From: 2-12-FULL-35-15 sp036386835
GTDB taxonomy: Bacteria; Bacteroidota; Bacteroidia; 2-12-FULL-35-15
Length of the DNA: 64,000 nucleotides
Assembly (NCBI GenBank): GCA_036386835.1
Contig: DASVUX010000032.1
Span: 1-64,000 of the forward strand
Direction: 5' to 3'
The number at the start of each line of letters is the position of its first letter. Within the stretch, counting starts at the first letter, position 1. The translations under genes were made by a program, and so were the position numbers. Positions 1-8,973 of this stretch are shown here, piece after piece. The notes under the pieces are model-generated. The model saw only the letters and a list, made by a program, of their open reading frames with translations. It was not told the origin of the DNA and searched no databases.

Positions 1-226
1 GGTTGTGGGATGCAACTGCCCTCCTGTAATATGCTTCGTGGCTTTTAGGGTCATAACCTGCCGCATTGTTATAATCATTCAGCGCACCTTTCCAGTCACC
101 CGCCTCGGCCTTTGCATTTCCCTTCTCAATTGAAAGCACTGCCTCTTCTTCCCTTGTGAGAGATTGCTCCTGTGAATAAGAGGAAAGTGTAAATATCATC
201 AGTATAAATCCAAGTAGCAGCCTCAT
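1..226 (-). CDS. TPR-repeat secreted protein, N-terminal part (cut by window edge)
   Basis: The reading frame starts at an ATG at 226 and runs off the left edge of the window, giving 75 residues. Residues 1-18 form a signal peptide (MRLLLGFILMIFTLSSYS, then QE). The rest matches a tetratricopeptide unit: an acidic helix, then GDWKGALNDYNNAAGYDPKS followed by AYYRRA, the usual TPR pattern of G/A/Y/P positions. The protein is therefore an exported or periplasmic TPR protein, probably a scaffold for protein contacts. It lies 47 bp downstream of the 384-residue secreted protein on the same strand, so it may belong to that operon. Its full length and any C-terminal domain cannot be seen. Confidence 0.75.
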   Translation of the reverse strand, partial: MRLLLGFILMIFTLSSYSQEQSLTREEEAVLSIEKGNAKAEAGDWKGALNDYNNAAGYDPKSHEAYYRRAVASHN

Positions 227-273
227 ATGAATAATTTTATGCTTAAAGTTAATCAATTTGAATTATAGTTCAG

Positions 274-1428
274 TCATTTCACATTGAAGCTTCTTTCAAA
301 CTCACTGAGGTCACCGGTATCCTCTCCTATCTTCCTGGCCAGGTCCCGGTAATGTTCCAGACGTTCTTCATTATCAGAATAATATTCACAGAAAAGGGCG
401 AGCGAGGGAATATAATTGAGGTTGAACTGTTTTACATTCTCTTCTGAAATATCATAGGGAAGGTATTTCTCCAGGTAATCCAGCAAATACAAGTTCTCAT
501 AATTTCTTTTTAAAAGAACGAAGGTATTCACCTTTATCGTACTATAAAGATATGCAAGCCCGGTCAGATGAAGATTCTCCTTTACTGGCTGCAAATAAAG
601 GGAAGACACACTCATGCTGACATACACTGGCCGGTCCTGGCTGGCAGCAACATGACCGATAATCATCGAGCGATACCTTTCCAGGGCCTTTTCATCGCTC
701 ATCGGTTCGAAACCAAGATCAATAATCCCGAGTTCTTTAAATAAATGGTCCCTGTATTCTTTGACCAGGAGCAGGTTTACGTTCAGTATCCTGACATCTT
801 TCCTGATCCCTTTTGCAGCCTGCAGTATAAATGAGGCATCCGTATCCTTGTCCCCTTCGGTAAAGATCAGTGCATTCTTATCCAGGCCGGCAAGCATGTT
901 ATATGCATAGTTCAATAAGCCGGGAGAATAGTTCCCGGCTGTATAATATTCCCTGATATATTTATCACGCATCTCCTGCTCTCCGCCAATCTCGTAATAA
1001 TAGACCATTGAGAAAATGGCTTCCGGTTCGGATGGGGATATTTCATACGCCTTTTGAAGGTAATGGAATAAGGTCCGGTCATTATTACCATTAAGCCATT
1101 TTACAAAGTTATATTCGTATGATAAGGGAATGTTCTTTTCCATTTCAAGCACAATGCTGTTCAGCCTCTGGAAACGGGTAATACCTTTTGTTTCTTTTGA
1201 ATTTCCTTCCTCACCCACGATGTATGCATTTCTGCTTGCACGGTAATAATTTAACCAGGCTTTTGCATTCTGCGGATCTTTCTGAGTTTCTTTTTTCCAG
1301 AGATCAGACTGCTGCAGGTAATATTCATTATTTTTTAATACCTGGTTCTTGCCATAGATCTTTTCAGGGGATTGGGCCAGGATATCCGTAACAGATAAAA
1401 AGAGGAAAACAACAAATGTATTTTTCAT
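274..1428 (-). CDS. Secreted protein with DUF2723-like C-terminal segment
   Basis: 384 residues with a signal peptide (residues 1-18, cut after LAQ). The N-terminal half is helical and TPR-like (KAWLNYYRASRNA, then SPSEPEAIFSMVYYYE near 130-145). Around residues 185-220 the segment ALIFTEGDKDTDASFILQAA, followed by RKDVRILNVNLL, resembles the soluble tail of Bacteroidota DUF2723 membrane glycosyltransferases (a run like FTxGDNDTFP, then VRTDVRVxNLSLL). No transmembrane helices of that family are present, so this is a soluble, secreted relative; its function is unknown. It starts in a TAATG overlap with the stop of the upstream T9SS protein, so the two are translationally coupled. The DUF2723 link is my pattern recognition, not a search result. 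Confidence 0.75.
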   Translation of the reverse strand: MKNTFVVFLFLSVTDILAQSPEKIYGKNQVLKNNEYYLQQSDLWKKETQKDPQNAKAWLNYYRASRNAYIVGEEGNSKETKGITRFQRLNSIVLEMEKNIPLSYEYNFVKWLNGNNDRTLFHYLQKAYEISPSEPEAIFSMVYYYEIGGEQEMRDKYIREYYTAGNYSPGLLNYAYNMLAGLDKNALIFTEGDKDTDASFILQAAKGIRKDVRILNVNLLLVKEYRDHLFKELGIIDLGFEPMSDEKALERYRSMIIGHVAASQDRPVYVSMSVSSLYLQPVKENLHLTGLAYLYSTIKVNTFVLLKRNYENLYLLDYLEKYLPYDISEENVKQFNLNYIPSLALFCEYYSDNEERLEHYRDLARKIGEDTGDLSEFERSFNVK

Positions 1429-2336
1429 TACTTCGTTATTACAAGTTTACCAATCACGCACTGATCAACAGTTTCCACCCGGTAAAAATAAGATCCAGAT
1501 GACAACCGGGAAATATCAATATTTTCTTGCTTGTCTTTTAATCTTTCTGACAGTATCACTCTACCCGATAGATCAATTATACTTAAGATAGTATTCGGAT
1601 AATTACCCTTAATTTGAATATGATCACCTGCAGGATTCGGATAGACCGTAAATATATCTTCACTGAAATGCTTTTGCAATCCCACGGTTCCGAGGCACTG
1701 GTTTCCCCACAATGGAATACCATTTTCAGTAAAGCAGACAGGCTCGTTCCAGTATCCGAACCCATCATTGGGGTTATAAAGATGAAATTGAAGCCCTTGC
1801 GAACCACCAATGCTTTCAATGTAAAATTCATTATTCTCCAGGTAAATGGCTTTTCTTAATGCACCATTGAGCAGGGGAACCATTCTCACACTATCCACGC
1901 CCAAGGCATAAGGAGCGGAACCATAAGATGCGGATCTTAAAGTATCACCTTCATTTAAGTTAAAATCATACAGTAAAGTATCACCATACCCTGAGTCATA
2001 TACATATACTTTTCGTGCAAGGCTGTCTTCCCTCAAAAGGATGCTGTGAGAAGAAGAACTGCTTTCATCTACAGCGAATGGCGGGCAAAATGAACCGGGA
2101 GGATAACTCGCCAGAGAGAGAACAGGCTTAGCTATAATTTTCTTGTAGGTTCGACCTGAAACTGCGGTGTCACCCTGGAAGTAATATCTGTTACCGCCAC
2201 TGATGTTACAGATCAGATGTCCGTCCCCATCCAATATTTCCCAATATATGCCCGGCCGTATCAATGGATTATATACCTGCCCGAATGTATTGAATACAAG
2301 AAATAAATTTAAAATAAGAAGGTAAAATTTATTCAT
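1428..2336 (-). CDS. Secreted protein with T9SS type A sorting domain
   Basis: 302 residues. A signal peptide (1-19, ending NTFGQ) is followed by a beta-rich body with no recognised domain and a C-terminal T9SS type A sorting domain from about residue 228 (VYPNPAGDHIQIKG, then SIIDLSGRVI, ISRLSSGSYFYRVET, final KLVITK). Such proteins cross the outer membrane by the type IX system and are normally anchored to the cell surface. The body contains several Tyr/Gly/Asp strands and two Cys pairs and does not reveal an enzyme. The stop overlaps the ATG of the next gene by one base. A perfect TAnnTTTG element lies at 2386-2393 on the minus strand, 50 bp upstream of the start. Confidence 0.85.
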   Translation of the reverse strand: MNKFYLLILNLFLVFNTFGQVYNPLIRPGIYWEILDGDGHLICNISGGNRYYFQGDTAVSGRTYKKIIAKPVLSLASYPPGSFCPPFAVDESSSSSHSILLREDSLARKVYVYDSGYGDTLLYDFNLNEGDTLRSASYGSAPYALGVDSVRMVPLLNGALRKAIYLENNEFYIESIGGSQGLQFHLYNPNDGFGYWNEPVCFTENGIPLWGNQCLGTVGLQKHFSEDIFTVYPNPAGDHIQIKGNYPNTILSIIDLSGRVILSERLKDKQENIDISRLSSGSYFYRVETVDQCVIGKLVITK

Positions 2337-2385
2337 TTGCTGATATTTAAGATCGGAGGTGTTTAGCTACCAATAAGATTCTAAT

Positions 2386-2393
2386 CAAATATA
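2386..2393 (-). promoter_or_regulatory. -7 promoter element (TATATTTG)
   Basis: On the minus strand the octamer reads TATATTTG, a perfect match to the Bacteroidota -7 consensus TAnnTTTG. It sits about 50 bp upstream of the T9SS protein that starts at 2336. I do not see a clear TTG at -33. Confidence 0.5.
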
Positions 2394-2424
2394 GGAATTT
2401 AGACGAAAGGCTAAAAAATGCGGA

Positions 2425-3069
2425 TTATTTATAGATCCACATCAAGACCGGCTTATCTGATGCTTTCAATAAAGGATCGATAACCTTCATACTGTTGTTT
2501 GATACTGTGGGACAGCCCCAGCCTTCGGGAGTGCCTTCAGGATATACTTCCTCATCAGATACCTTTTCCCATGAATGGAACACGATAAATCTCGAAAGTG
2601 CATTATTATTTGTTGAATCCAGACCGTGCATAAGATATTTAATATTAATGCCCCAATCGCTATGGGCTCTTTCCCCGAGCTTATATTTACCCAATGCAGA
2701 GCAATGGCTTCCGTCCTTATTACTAAAACGAGGGTTCTCCTTTGAAAAATCAAAACTCCAAATATTGTCGCAGCAACCGTGTCCCACCAAAAAACTATGC
2801 GAGATTGTATCTGCTTTAAAATCCCAGATAAAGAACCTGTTTAAACCGGAATGCAGGCTCATATCTATTAAAATACAGAAATCCGCATTAAAACCTTTTG
2901 ACTTACAAAAAACAAAAGCTTCTTTAGCTTTTGTCCTGGTTCTCTCAATTTTTACGGTGGGCCTCTCATCGGTGAAATTATCAGCCGCATTATTATTAGA
3001 TGCATTAGAACTGCAGCCTGGTAAAGCTGCAGTTCCAATAAGAATCAAAAAATTTATTAAGACCTTCAT
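2425..3069 (-). CDS. Lipoprotein with murein L,D-transpeptidase-like catalytic domain
   Basis: 214 residues. The N-terminus is a lipoprotein signal with the lipobox LPGC (Cys at about residue 19), so the protein should be lipid-anchored. The C-terminal domain matches the YkuD_2 type of murein L,D-transpeptidase catalytic domain: RFIVFHSWEKV (catalytic His) followed by PEGWGCPTVSNN (catalytic Cys in GCP). A further feature is the conserved GVGHGCCDN-like run (VGHGCCDNIWSF near 94). By family knowledge these enzymes act on peptidoglycan or bind the outer membrane to it, in the periplasm. The gene starts 11 bp after the alpha-2-macroglobulin stop, so it is probably the last gene of that operon. 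Confidence 0.85.
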   Translation of the reverse strand: MKVLINFLILIGTAALPGCSSNASNNNAADNFTDERPTVKIERTRTKAKEAFVFCKSKGFNADFCILIDMSLHSGLNRFFIWDFKADTISHSFLVGHGCCDNIWSFDFSKENPRFSNKDGSHCSALGKYKLGERAHSDWGINIKYLMHGLDSTNNNALSRFIVFHSWEKVSDEEVYPEGTPEGWGCPTVSNNSMKVIDPLLKASDKPVLMWIYK

Positions 3070-3080
3070 TGCAGTTTATT

Positions 3081-6000
3081 TTAGTACCCGGCTTTTACAA
3101 CTTCCACCCATTTACCGGGCTTGCGTGAATTGATCGTGTTGTCATACATCGCTTCACAATACACAGTAGGTAAATAGTAACGGCCTGTATAAGCTGCGTT
3201 CAGTACGATACGGAATGTTTTGGTTTTGTAGGCTGGAACATCAAAATATGTATAAACGCGGTCATCCCTGATGTCCTGGTAATCCGGGAAATCGCTCTTT
3301 ATAACACTTTCAGCTTCATCCATACGGACGTTATGGATCTCCCATCCGCTAGGGAAGATCTGTGACAAAGCCATCTGAAGATATTCTCCCCTGGTCCCCG
3401 GATTGCTGATGGTAACCTCCGCAATAAAATCACTGCCCTGTTCAAGCCTGGTTATATCAAGAGCTCCGCCCTGCATGGTCGTATAATTCACTTCCATCTT
3501 CAGATCATTTTCAACAGCACTCTGATCACCAGTTTCCGGTATACCTTCAAGAATTATCCTTGCAAACATGATCCCTGTTCCGTTATTTGTTACTGTAACA
3601 TTCCCTGCAGAAGCCCCCTTCAGCTGCATGTCGATCTGTTTAACCGGCAGCTTAGTATTTAATGAAACAGGCGCTTTGCTATCGACCTTCACATTATACC
3701 GCATTTCATTACCCGTTCCATTTGTCCCTGCAAACTTGGAAACCCCTATGAGGCAATAAGCAGTTGTTTGAGTGCTCATCCAGTAATCAGAGCTTAAGGC
3801 CTTTGAAACCTCTTTAAGTACAGTTGCTGCTTTGGCTTTCATCCCAAGCAGTGTGAGTGTTTCAAGGATCATCGCTTCATCACGGTCATCGGAACCATAA
3901 CTGTAGGCTAACTCCCGGTATGGCGGTATGCTTGTGGTGAGATTGCCGATCAGCTTGTGTGCTGTTTCTGCCTGCCCTGCTTTTGCATAAGCCGCTGCAA
4001 GTCTCCATTTGGCTGCCACCGATAGATCAGGATATTCTTTCAGCCTGTTCATTGCTCCAAGCTCGGGTGCTTTGGCTAATGCCAGCGTGTACAACCGGTA
4101 AGCCTGGTCAAGATCATTATTGTACCACCAGTAATTGCTGGTCTTTGAATTCGGGATCCATGCATTTGCCTTATTCCTCTGGTAGCGTTTCCAGTTGTCA
4201 AGGAAACCGTGAGGCAGTGCATAGCCTTTCGCTTCCGCCTCTATCATAAAGTGCCCCGAATAGCTAGTCCCCCAGTCGCTCGATTCCGCATCACCGGGCC
4301 AGTAGCTCATACCTCCGTTCGCAACCTGGAACCGCTTCAGCATTTCAATTCCAGCTTTTATATTCCTGTCGATATTGATTCTGTAGTCACTGTTGAGCTC
4401 CATGATATCCTGGAGGTACAATTGAGGAAACACCGCGGAAGTTGTTTGCTCAACACAGCCGTGAGGATAATCCACAAGGTATTTCAAACGCTCACCAAGA
4501 TTGATCGGAGGTATTGCAGATAATTCCACTACTCCTTTGTTTGTTCCCGCCATCCCTGCAGGGGTGTATGGTGAGGTCCAGGTTTTTCCGGCTTCAATAA
4601 CCGTTTCAATAACGTTCACCACTTTCGGGTTCGGGTTGCGCACATCCAGTTCTATGTCATAGACTGCTTTTTCCGAACCGCTGGTAGCAATAATCTTCAC
4701 CTTGCCAACACCAAGCATTGAGTTTACTTTCAATTTGAAATTCACTACATCATCTCCCGGCTCTTTGAAGGATATGGATTTGGATGTTCCGTCAACTGCA
4801 GTAAACATATTGTTTGCCTGGATTTCCACCTTCACATTCTTCACTTGTTTTTCCATCGCAAAAACTGTTACCGGCAGATCAACTTCTTCACCTGGCCCAA
4901 CAACCCGCGGCAAGGTTCCCAGGATCATCAGCGGTGTGCGGACAGGTGTGGTTTTATCCGAAGAACCGTATGCGCCATTATCACCGGCAATGATCATGGT
5001 TCTTACCGAACCGACATATTGCGGCATCATAAAATCAATGGTCTTTTTTTCTCCTTTTTGCAATTGGTAAGGCCCAAAGAATTTTACCATGGGCTTAAAA
5101 CGGTTTGCTTTGTTTCCGCCTTTGCCATTGATATCGCCATCACCGCCTATGGCAAGGATCCTCGATAACTCTGCTCCAAAAGCACCCATTACCTGGTCAA
5201 ACAGGTCCCATGTCTTTACACCAAGCGCTTCCTTTGCATAGAACGCTGCCCAAGGGTCAGGCGTTTTAAAGCGGGTGAGGTCAAGTAATCCTTCATCAAC
5301 TATCGCAACGGTATAAGTCATACCTTTCCCGTTCTTCTCGGACACCGTAAAGCTGCATTTACTTTCAGGCTTCCACACTTCAGGAGTAGTCACCACGGGA
5401 AACAAATGGGTTCCTGGATCTTCAACCAGGACCGGGATCACTCCGTATAACCTGATAGGGAGATCATTTACCGTCTGGGCATGCGGCTGGACCATGGTTA
5501 CATTCACATAAATATTCGGGGTCATCTCAGCAGTCGCTTTAAAGGAATAATTCGTCTCCCCTTTTTTCGTATCAACCCAATATGAATTGATCACTTTAGA
5601 CCCGCTTTCAATACTTATTAAAGCACGTCCGCCTTCGGCCGAAGGGATCACGAGCTTCACTTCCTCCCCAACATTGTATTGTTTCTTATCACTGCTGAAG
5701 GAAAGTAAGGTCGCCCCGTCATTACCTTTAGGTGACGGCCCGGCCCAGGATGGCCAGTCGATATAAACCGTTTGACCCGTAGTATGGCCGCTTTCTGTAT
5801 CCGTAACGCGTACATAAAACCTTCCCCATTCAGGGCGGTTAACACGGAATTTAAATTGTCCTGCCCCATTGCTTGTTATAAGCTCCGATTCCTGGTATGC
5901 TTCCTTGTAATTATTCCCGACATAGCTCGCAAGATCCCCGTCATAACTGTCCCACCACCATCTCCACGATACTTTATAAACCTGCACCTTCAGCTTTCTT

Positions 6001-8663
6001 GATACAGGTTTCCCATCAGGGTCAACTGTTGCCACCTTCACCTGGTGGTCAGTATCTGTCACAAGCATCCCGGAAAATTTATCGCCTTCCGGGACTTTTA
6101 TTCCGACATACGATGAATAAGGCGAGTATGGAAGTGAGAACTGGTCAACGCTGAATGCGCCTCCCTGCTCAAATACGCGGACCTTAAACCCTGCTCTAAG
6201 CATCCCCGGTGCAGCATCATTGACATTAAGGTTTGGTTTGATTATCGCCACTCCCTGGTCGTTGAGGTTATCATCGAAGATCATTTGCGCCTCTGAGCTG
6301 AAATCCCTCGCCACATCATCAAACAAATATCCTTCATACTTTTTGAATTTCGTTTCTGTTTCACTAAGGGTCACTTCTACTTTCGCGTTCAGGTTCTTTG
6401 CAACAGCTCCGTGCAGCCACTTTACCATAAGAGTTCCGTTCGCATCTTTATCAGTAACCGACAACTTACCCGGCTTAAAGTTGAGATCAATCTTCAGCCT
6501 GTTCGGCATGATCGTTTCTATCTTAATGTTTTTTGTGAACCATGCACCTCCCACTTTTATCCTGGCTGTCCAGTTTCCGGTTGGTGATGATTTTTCAGTT
6601 GTTGTTGTGAAATTGTAAAACCCGTTTACGCTGTTTGATCTTGTGATCTTTCTGAACACCTGCCCCTGCGGGTTCAGTAACTCGAACTGAACCGGGTGGC
6701 TCTTCGGCAATGTATTCAGTTTGTCTTCCAAAATAAAAGAAAGGAACAGGGTATCACCGGGGCGCCATACGCCACGCTCACCATATATAAAGCCTTTCAG
6801 GCCTTTCTGGACTTCTTCTCCCGAAACTTCAAATGCGCTTACGGATAATGATGAACCATCGTCCAGCTTAAGATATCCTCTCTGGTCACCGCTTTTCACC
6901 AGCATCAGGAACGGCTTCTTTTTGAAAGTCGCCTCACACAACCCCTCGCTGTTCGTCTTAAGGGTCTTTAATACCTGGAGCTGATAATCATACAGCTCGA
7001 TGCTTGCCCCGCCCACAGGTTTGGTAGTAACCAGGTTTGTTACCACGAAGGTCATTGAACCGTCCTTTCCTCTTTTTGCTATAAGACCCAGGTCAGAAGC
7101 GAGAATATTCCTGCTGACATCTTTATTCCTGTAATACGAGCTTTTGCAGGGATTTTCACGCTCCTGGTAGTCATAGTCATAATATTCATAGTCATCATAA
7201 TAATAATCCCCGTAATAATCCCATTCATGCTCATCCTCATCATTATCTTCCGCGACTTCCTGCAATCCGGTGTTGACACCGGTTTCATTATCACCATCCG
7301 CGCAGGTATAAGTCGAATACTCCTTTTTAAAGCTGATGATCACTTTGTAGATTGCCCCAGGTTCTGTTTTGATCAGCTCAGCAAGGTCAAATGAATATGT
7401 ATTCCACTTACCGAGATCAGCAGCACTCTTTTGTGTAAGCTGGATAGTCTTTTTTAATACCACTTTTCCTACACGTCTTAATTCTCTTTCACCGTCCAGG
7501 CTGTTCACCTGCAGGAACTGAGGAATATTCTTCTCGTAAATCCTGAGGATCTTCAGGTCAATTGCCTTTAAGCTTACTGCTTTGAAAGGGAAGATCAGCC
7601 CATTGGAATTTGGAAGGATCACGCCTTTACCAATCAGCTCGACTGCAGGTTTTATTTCCTCGAACATGATCTCCATCGCATAGCGCTCTTTTAAAGGCAT
7701 CCCGAGTATATTTTTCACTCCCGCCTCTGCTGTGATTGTGCGTGCGCCCACCTGTCGTGCCTGTGGATACACCCGAATCTCATTGCCTTCAATTACATAT
7801 TTAAGGGTGCTTCCACCGGTAAGCGTGATCAGGCCGTCAAGGTCCTGACCTTCAAGGATCGGATCAGAGAATTGCAGTACCGCATATTGTTCCGGGGATT
7901 GAACCATTTTAACATCCATAACTTTAAAATCTCCCAAAGCAGGAATATCAATGATCTTGCTGCCCTGGATTTCAGTCCCGATAGATTCCCCGTTCCAATT
8001 CAGCTGAACCTTTCCTGGTTTCTCTGAACGGATAATTCCATCAATGGAAAAATGATGTGTTGTCCGGTTCGGCTCATGTGTCCAGGTAATTGTATGCTTT
8101 TTTCCATTCTGTACTGCGGTTACTATCTTCTCGATTAGTGCAGGATCAGCCACATCAGCGGTCGCGAGCGTACCATCAAGCCGCTGCAGGCGAAGTGTTT
8201 TTTTATCAGTTGTGGTCATCCCGTCAATAAAAACCTCGAAGGACTGCTGCAGGGTTTGAAAATCAAATTCAAAAGTTCCAAATTCACGCGGTACATCCAT
8301 CACTTCTGAAAGAAAAAATTCAGCTTTATAGCGGGTGCTGCCCGGCAGGAGCTTTTCCGGGCGGAATTCAATAGTACGGCTATCAACCCACACGGTAGTT
8401 CCTTTAATATCAGGAGAGAAACTGAACAGCTTTTTATCCACAGGCTTACCGGTCTCAATTGGTGACTCCATTTCGTTTGCAAGAAGGATCCTGATCGTAG
8501 ATTCATTTGAAATTGTTCCGGATGTATAGGCGCTGATATACGCACTGAAAGCAGCATTTTCTTTCTGATCCGTGGAACCTGAATGTGATTTACTGAACAC
8601 AGTAAGTCCTATCAGAGCGGCAGCAACAAGGCCCGCAATGAGCAATAGAAGTCGTTTCGACAT
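3081..8663 (-). CDS. Bacterial alpha-2-macroglobulin family protein
   Basis: 1860 residues. An N-terminal hydrophobic segment (residues 4-24) without a lipobox anchors or exports it. The protein has many MG/beta domains, a bait-like middle region, and the thioester motif HGCVEQTTS at about residue 1403 followed by the alpha-helical toroid (YPHGCVEQ, GGMSYWPGDAES), so it should form a reactive Cys-Gln thioester. By family knowledge these are periplasmic protease traps that covalently capture attacking proteases. An odd insert near residues 470-505 is almost entirely Asp, Glu and Tyr (EDNDEDEHEWDYYGDYYYDD and onward) and looks like a disordered acidic linker. No penicillin-binding pbpC gene follows; instead an L,D-transpeptidase-like lipoprotein lies 11 bp downstream, keeping a cell-envelope theme. 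Confidence 0.93.
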   Translation of the reverse strand: MSKRLLLLIAGLVAAALIGLTVFSKSHSGSTDQKENAAFSAYISAYTSGTISNESTIRILLANEMESPIETGKPVDKKLFSFSPDIKGTTVWVDSRTIEFRPEKLLPGSTRYKAEFFLSEVMDVPREFGTFEFDFQTLQQSFEVFIDGMTTTDKKTLRLQRLDGTLATADVADPALIEKIVTAVQNGKKHTITWTHEPNRTTHHFSIDGIIRSEKPGKVQLNWNGESIGTEIQGSKIIDIPALGDFKVMDVKMVQSPEQYAVLQFSDPILEGQDLDGLITLTGGSTLKYVIEGNEIRVYPQARQVGARTITAEAGVKNILGMPLKERYAMEIMFEEIKPAVELIGKGVILPNSNGLIFPFKAVSLKAIDLKILRIYEKNIPQFLQVNSLDGERELRRVGKVVLKKTIQLTQKSAADLGKWNTYSFDLAELIKTEPGAIYKVIISFKKEYSTYTCADGDNETGVNTGLQEVAEDNDEDEHEWDYYGDYYYDDYEYYDYDYQERENPCKSSYYRNKDVSRNILASDLGLIAKRGKDGSMTFVVTNLVTTKPVGGASIELYDYQLQVLKTLKTNSEGLCEATFKKKPFLMLVKSGDQRGYLKLDDGSSLSVSAFEVSGEEVQKGLKGFIYGERGVWRPGDTLFLSFILEDKLNTLPKSHPVQFELLNPQGQVFRKITRSNSVNGFYNFTTTTEKSSPTGNWTARIKVGGAWFTKNIKIETIMPNRLKIDLNFKPGKLSVTDKDANGTLMVKWLHGAVAKNLNAKVEVTLSETETKFKKYEGYLFDDVARDFSSEAQMIFDDNLNDQGVAIIKPNLNVNDAAPGMLRAGFKVRVFEQGGAFSVDQFSLPYSPYSSYVGIKVPEGDKFSGMLVTDTDHQVKVATVDPDGKPVSRKLKVQVYKVSWRWWWDSYDGDLASYVGNNYKEAYQESELITSNGAGQFKFRVNRPEWGRFYVRVTDTESGHTTGQTVYIDWPSWAGPSPKGNDGATLLSFSSDKKQYNVGEEVKLVIPSAEGGRALISIESGSKVINSYWVDTKKGETNYSFKATAEMTPNIYVNVTMVQPHAQTVNDLPIRLYGVIPVLVEDPGTHLFPVVTTPEVWKPESKCSFTVSEKNGKGMTYTVAIVDEGLLDLTRFKTPDPWAAFYAKEALGVKTWDLFDQVMGAFGAELSRILAIGGDGDINGKGGNKANRFKPMVKFFGPYQLQKGEKKTIDFMMPQYVGSVRTMIIAGDNGAYGSSDKTTPVRTPLMILGTLPRVVGPGEEVDLPVTVFAMEKQVKNVKVEIQANNMFTAVDGTSKSISFKEPGDDVVNFKLKVNSMLGVGKVKIIATSGSEKAVYDIELDVRNPNPKVVNVIETVIEAGKTWTSPYTPAGMAGTNKGVVELSAIPPINLGERLKYLVDYPHGCVEQTTSAVFPQLYLQDIMELNSDYRINIDRNIKAGIEMLKRFQVANGGMSYWPGDAESSDWGTSYSGHFMIEAEAKGYALPHGFLDNWKRYQRNKANAWIPNSKTSNYWWYNNDLDQAYRLYTLALAKAPELGAMNRLKEYPDLSVAAKWRLAAAYAKAGQAETAHKLIGNLTTSIPPYRELAYSYGSDDRDEAMILETLTLLGMKAKAATVLKEVSKALSSDYWMSTQTTAYCLIGVSKFAGTNGTGNEMRYNVKVDSKAPVSLNTKLPVKQIDMQLKGASAGNVTVTNNGTGIMFARIILEGIPETGDQSAVENDLKMEVNYTTMQGGALDITRLEQGSDFIAEVTISNPGTRGEYLQMALSQIFPSGWEIHNVRMDEAESVIKSDFPDYQDIRDDRVYTYFDVPAYKTKTFRIVLNAAYTGRYYLPTVYCEAMYDNTINSRKPGKWVEVVKAGY

Positions 8664-8713
8664 TTGCCTGGGAAGTTTTTAGGGTTTGGTTATGGGTGTG
8701 GAATTTTCCTGAT

Positions 8714-8721
8714 CAAATGTA
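8714..8721 (-). promoter_or_regulatory. -7 promoter element (TACATTTG) for alpha-2-macroglobulin operon
   Basis: The minus strand reads TACATTTG, a perfect TAnnTTTG, about 50 bp upstream of the ATG at 8663. No good -33 TTG was seen at the expected spacing, so strength is uncertain. Confidence 0.45.
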
Positions 8722-8920
8722 TAGCAAAAAAACATTCTGTTATAAATTGTTAAATAATATTTCTGGAACAGAATTTTAATGAACTTTAAAGAAACCTGTT
8801 GGTTAATTGGGAGAGAGTATATACATTCGGGAAGCTAAACACCTTCAAAGCAAAATTAACCATTCATCACATTTTAATGTAAAAACTCCCGTTTGAAACG
8901 TTTATAAGCTCAGATTAATA

Positions 8921-8967
8921 AATTAGTATCAATTAGTATTTAGAGTAAATTCGTAAAAATTAGTATC
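8921..8967 (+). repeat. Three copies of AATTAGTAT(C/T) just upstream of prc
   Basis: The 310-bp divergent gap 8664-8973 holds no gene. Directly before the prc start it carries AATTAGTATC (8921-8930), AATTAGTATT (8931-8940) and AATTAGTATC (8958-8967), the first two in tandem and the third 7 bp before the ATG at 8974. They could be an operator or sit in a short leader. The rest of the gap is AT-rich without other recognisable structure apart from the minus-strand -7 element at 8714-8721. Confidence 0.5.
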
Positions 8968-8973
8968 GTAATT

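Noticed and set aside
2495..3133. 212-residue open frame antisense to the L,D-transpeptidase-like gene
   Set aside because: No signal, domain or promoter; composition is that of an antisense shadow, and the opposite frame has clear catalytic motifs.
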